Shown here piece by piece: positions 61,073 through 64,000 of a DNA stretch of 64,000 bases. The stretch is from the NCBI GenBank assembly GCA_009773635.1, contig WSYC01000014.1:62001-126000 (forward strand), in the 5' to 3' direction. The number at the start of each line of letters is the position of its first letter. Within the stretch, counting starts at the first letter, position 1. The notes below the pieces were generated by a model, which was given only the letters and a program-made list of their open reading frames with translations, searched no databases and was not told the origin of the DNA. Source of the DNA: Beijerinckiaceae bacterium. GTDB taxonomy: Bacteria; Pseudomonadota; Alphaproteobacteria; Rhizobiales; Beijerinckiaceae. The position numbers and the translations under genes were made by a program.

Positions 61073-62193
61073 CGCCCCGGTGCTGCAAGGAAGGCCTGCC
61101 GCATCGCCGTTGCCATCGGCTTGGCGTGCATGGCGTCATCGAAGGGGAGAGGGCGCGCCTCAAAGTCCCGCTTGCGTCGCCGTGCAACCTCAGGCTCGCG
61201 ATACCAGGTATACTTGTCCGCAAGGTGCCAGGTGATCACGGCCTCGACCGCCGGATTTTTCAACACCGGCGCAAGGAAACGCGTCGTCCACTGCGCGACC
61301 ATCTCGTCGCGTTTGGTGATCTCGCGCGGGAAGTCCTCATCGTCGATATCGAATTCCGTGAGGTAGATTTTCAGCTTTCGCGCCGCGATATCATCGAGAA
61401 AGCGCAGGAACGGCTCGATATCGAACGCCACCTGCGGCTTGATATGCGCCTGCAGGCCGATGGCATCGAGCTTCACGCCCTTGTCGAGCAACCGGTCGAT
61501 GAGCGGGATCATCCGGGTGCGGACAGCGATTCCGAGCCGGTCATTCTGCTCGCAGAAGGCCTCATTGAGCACGAGTTTCGCAGTCGTGTCGATCCGCGCG
61601 ACACGGGCAAAGGCGCGCTCGATGAAGGCTTCGCCCATCGCGTCAAACCATGGCCCGCGCCGGAATCCGCCCGCCGCGCCGTGATCGGGCCAGAAGGGTT
61701 CGTTGACGACATCCCATGAGTGCATTTCACCGGCGTAACGCGTCGCGACCGTCTCGAGGTGATCCTCGAAGATGCGCTCGATCTCGATCGAGGATTTTCC
61801 CTTAAGCCACGGCGGCGGGCTATAATTCCAGACAAGCGTATGCCCGCGGAAGTGCATGCCATTCTCGCGGGCAAAGCGCAGCAACGCATCGGCCTCGGCA
61901 AAATCGTAACTCCCTTCGCGCGGGCGGAGGAAATCGAATTTCATCGCCTTGTCGGTGACCATGAGCCGTGACTGGTGCGCGTGCAGGCTGGCGTAGGCGG
62001 GATCGCGGATCACCTCCCAGGCAGAAGATGCCCCGAAGAGAAGCCCCTTCTGCTGCGCGGCAGCCCAGAGCGGCAGCGCCGCCGGCTGCGCGGATGCGGG
62101 AAGCGCCGCAAGGCCCCCAAGGCCGGCAAGAACGGCACGGCGGCTTGGCATGTCGGAGAGGGCGTTCCGGACGGAAAAACGGTGGTTTGGCAT
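61069..62193 (-). CDS. Glycoside hydrolase family 10 enzyme (endo-xylanase-like)
   Basis: 374 residues. Tat-type signal MPSRRAVLAGLGGLAALPASA within the first 36 residues; the start may also be the ATG at 62151. GH10 motifs: HFRGHTLVWNYSPPPWL, acid/base E165 in SWDVVNEPFWPD, LNEAF, GLQAHI and nucleophile E280 in IYLTEFDIDD. The retaining beta-glycosidase machinery is complete. No carbohydrate-binding module is present. Sitting among exopolysaccharide genes it may trim or release the organism's own polymer rather than degrade plant xylan, which is inference. Confidence 0.9.
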   Translation of the reverse strand: MPNHRFSVRNALSDMPSRRAVLAGLGGLAALPASAQPAALPLWAAAQQKGLLFGASSAWEVIRDPAYASLHAHQSRLMVTDKAMKFDFLRPREGSYDFAEADALLRFARENGMHFRGHTLVWNYSPPPWLKGKSSIEIERIFEDHLETVATRYAGEMHSWDVVNEPFWPDHGAAGGFRRGPWFDAMGEAFIERAFARVARIDTTAKLVLNEAFCEQNDRLGIAVRTRMIPLIDRLLDKGVKLDAIGLQAHIKPQVAFDIEPFLRFLDDIAARKLKIYLTEFDIDDEDFPREITKRDEMVAQWTTRFLAPVLKNPAVEAVITWHLADKYTWYREPEVARRRKRDFEARPLPFDDAMHAKPMATAMRQAFLAAPGR

Positions 62194-62369
62194 CAGGTTC
62201 CATCCGATCGCTAAAATTGTCCGGACTTCGCTAACCGGCTATCAACCGTAATATCTCAAAACTTCTGTAGTTTTCGTATCTTACTCATTTTCTGGCTTGG
62301 ATTAAACCCGCCGGAAACCAACTTCAGCTAGGCCTAATCCAACGCATGGAAAAGACCAAGGGCTGATCG

Positions 62370-63146
62370 ATGAAGATCCCGGACTATCCCGATCTCGCGA
62401 CCATTGACGGGCAGGCGATCACCATTCCGACGCTGGACGCCGGTGTTGCAGCAGCGATTTCCCTCGCCAAAGCCGGGAAAGGCTTCCGCTTCTTCACGCT
62501 CAACCTCGATCACATCGTCAAGCTGCGGCATGATCCCGCCTTCCGCAAGGCCTATGCCGGTGCGGAACTCGTGAGCGCCGACGGCGCGCCGGTGGCTGTC
62601 CTCGCGCGGCGTCAGGCCCCGGGTATCACCCGGACGACGGGCGCCGATCTCGTCCGACCGCTCTGCCGGAAAGCCGCCGAAGCCGGCATTCCCGTCGCGT
62701 TTTTCGGCTCCTCCCCTGAAACGCTCGAGTGCAGTGCCGCCAGGCTGGAGGCGGAATTCCCCGGCCTCAGGATCGTCCATCGCGAAGCTCCACCGTATGG
62801 GTTCGACCCGACATCGGCAGCTGCGACAGAGGCCGTGAAGCGCCTCGCGAAGAGCGGCGCCCGCATTGTTTTCGTTGCGCTTGGCGCGCCGAAACAGGAA
62901 TTTTTCGCAGCCCACGCTGCCGCTCACGCCCCGGACCTCGGCATGCTCTGCATCGGTGCAGCACTGGATTTCGTCGCGGGCACACAGACCCGTGCCCCCA
63001 CCCTGTTCCAGAACAGCGGCCTTGAATGGCTCTGGCGGCTTGGCACCAATCCGGGCCGGCTCGCCAAGCGCTATGCCCTCTGCGCGGGAGTTCTCGTTTC
63101 CCTGCTCGTCAAAGGCCCGATCGACACCGGAAGGCAGAACGCATGA
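62370..63146 (+). CDS. WecG/TagA/CpsF-family glycosyltransferase
   Basis: 258 residues. Family features: FFTLNLDHIVKLRHDPAFRKAY, the SADGAPVAVLARR segment with the conserved aspartate, TTGADLVRPLC, VAFFGSSPETLE and IVFVALGAPKQEFF. These enzymes add N-acetylmannosamine-type or other sugars to lipid-linked precursors on the inner membrane. It is transcribed with the next glycosyltransferase (4-base overlap) and divergent from the GH10 gene. Confidence 0.9.
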   Translation: MKIPDYPDLATIDGQAITIPTLDAGVAAAISLAKAGKGFRFFTLNLDHIVKLRHDPAFRKAYAGAELVSADGAPVAVLARRQAPGITRTTGADLVRPLCRKAAEAGIPVAFFGSSPETLECSAARLEAEFPGLRIVHREAPPYGFDPTSAAATEAVKRLAKSGARIVFVALGAPKQEFFAAHAAAHAPDLGMLCIGAALDFVAGTQTRAPTLFQNSGLEWLWRLGTNPGRLAKRYALCAGVLVSLLVKGPIDTGRQNA

Positions 63147-64000
63147 CGCGCAACGGCGTGAACGCCCGACCGCTTCTGGTGGTTTTTGCGACCCTTGATC
63201 CACGCGGCAACAAGATCGGCGGCATCGAGACGCATATCCGTCATATCCTTCGCAATCACCCGGCGGAGACGGATCTTTTGCTGGTCGGCATCGACGAATT
63301 CGGCGATCTCCCGCTGGGGCAGCCACAGGCCGTGGACTTCGCCGGGCGCGCGATCACCTTCTTGCCGGTGGCGTATGTGCCGGCGGATGAAGCCCGCGTT
63401 TCCGCCTCGCGCCTGATGCGCTCGACCACGCTGCGCTTTGTCGCCGGCGGGTTGCGACACCTGCTGGCACTGCGGCGCCTCGTCGCGGGGCGCGCTGTCA
63501 GCGCCGATTTGCCGCGGGTCGAATTCTCGATTCTTCCCGCCTTGCTGCGCGTTCCCTTCGTGTTGACGGTTCACGCCGATCTCGCGAAAGCCAGCGTGAC
63601 GGATTCGCTTCTCAAGCGCTATGGCGCGGCAAAGCGCTGGAGCGAAGCGCTGGCCTTTGCCACCGCGCGCCATGTCTTCACGGTCAACGAGGGTATTCAG
63701 GCCGCGCTGGTCGCGGCGCATCCGGGGCTGGCGGGTAAATCCGGCGTGTTGCCGGTGCCGGTTGATACCGGGATTTTCACACCCGCACCCTTCCCGGCAA
63801 CCGATACGTTCCGCCTCGTCTATGCCGGCCGCTTCGACGAGGTGAAGGACCCGGCCCTGATGTTCGAGACCGTGGCGGCGCTGGCCCGGAAACTCGACAA
63901 CCGGGTCGAATTCCACGTTATCGGCTCGGCGAGCCCGGACGCCTTTCCGGAGTTTGCCGCAATCCGTCACCTGACGACATTGCATGGCCCGCGCGACGCC
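63143..64000 (+). CDS. GT4-type glycosyltransferase, 3' end outside the window
   Basis: 286 codons are present and the frame is still open at the right edge. N-terminal acceptor domain: RGNKIGGIETHIRHIL, the glycine-rich start of GT-B GT4 enzymes; FVLTVHADLAKASV and FATARHVFTVNEGIQAALV in the middle; then VPVDTGIFTPAP and the donor-domain start FRLVYAGRFDEVKDPALMFE. It transfers a sugar from a nucleotide donor to a growing polysaccharide unit. The E-x7-E motif expected further on is outside the window. Confidence 0.9.
   Translation, partial: MTRNGVNARPLLVVFATLDPRGNKIGGIETHIRHILRNHPAETDLLLVGIDEFGDLPLGQPQAVDFAGRAITFLPVAYVPADEARVSASRLMRSTTLRFVAGGLRHLLALRRLVAGRAVSADLPRVEFSILPALLRVPFVLTVHADLAKASVTDSLLKRYGAAKRWSEALAFATARHVFTVNEGIQAALVAAHPGLAGKSGVLPVPVDTGIFTPAPFPATDTFRLVYAGRFDEVKDPALMFETVAALARKLDNRVEFHVIGSASPDAFPEFAAIRHLTTLHGPRDA

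Overview
The window looks like chromosomal DNA of a high-GC alphaproteobacterium, most likely in the Hyphomicrobiales (Rhizobiales). This rests on the five-step HutF/HutG route of histidine breakdown, the dense set of periplasmic-binding-protein transporters, Tat-exported binding proteins, and a repeat family (GCATTTTC...CCGGT...GAAAATGC) that I associate with Rhizobiales intergenic regions. I saw no phage genes, insertion sequences, tRNA, rRNA or CRISPR array. The genus cannot be read from the sequence.

Layout. 1-64: start of a TetR regulator running off the left edge. 0.3-2.9 kb: an NMT1/THI5-type ABC transporter. 3.0-10.5 kb: a complete histidine utilisation locus (hutC-hutF on minus, hutI-H-G-U on plus). 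Near-identical HutC-type operators lie before hutI/hutF and before the transporter, so the transporter probably belongs to the hut regulon. 10.5-12.9 kb: housekeeping genes on minus (RhlE-like helicase, S21, cold-shock protein). 13.2-16.0 kb: minus operon of a RidA protein, a D-threonine aldolase/D-serine dehydratase-like enzyme and an FAA-hydrolase-family enzyme. 16.4-25.6 kb: a CoA-dependent acid catabolism cluster (ligase, DUF296 protein, hot-dog hydratase, acyl-CoA dehydrogenase, CoA transferase, DctPQM TRAP transporter) in which two genes carry apparent disabling lesions. 25.7-27.2 kb: class I fumarase. 27.3-32.1 kb: an IorAB-type molybdenum hydroxylase fused into one operon with soxX-soxY-soxZ-soxA, without soxB or soxCD and with an altered SoxY tail. 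This is the most unusual system here.

32.2-41.1 kb: a long minus-strand run of an oligopeptide-type ABC transporter, an acetylpolyamine-amidohydrolase-like deacetylase, a PdxA-family dehydrogenase and an aldehyde dehydrogenase. 41.4-45.9 kb: an M20-type carbamoylase/amidohydrolase and a sugar-type ABC transporter lacking a local ATPase. 46.0-54.6 kb: a GntR-controlled cluster with a branched-chain-type ABC transporter whose permease and both ATPases are fused into one 842-residue protein, plus an SDR, a carnitine-dehydrogenase-like enzyme and a beta-keto acid cleavage enzyme (BKACE). This combination fits carnitine or a related beta-hydroxy acid. 54.7-64.0 kb: exopolysaccharide genes (BioF2/CelD-like acyltransferase, Wzc/GumC-like copolymerase with a degenerate kinase P-loop, polymerase, flippase, GH10 glycanase, WecG-type and GT4-type glycosyltransferases); the last gene runs off the right edge.

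Two patterns recur across the window. Each of the five binding-protein genes is followed directly by a hairpin before its permease gene. Most gaps between convergent genes hold a palindromic or tandem repeat.
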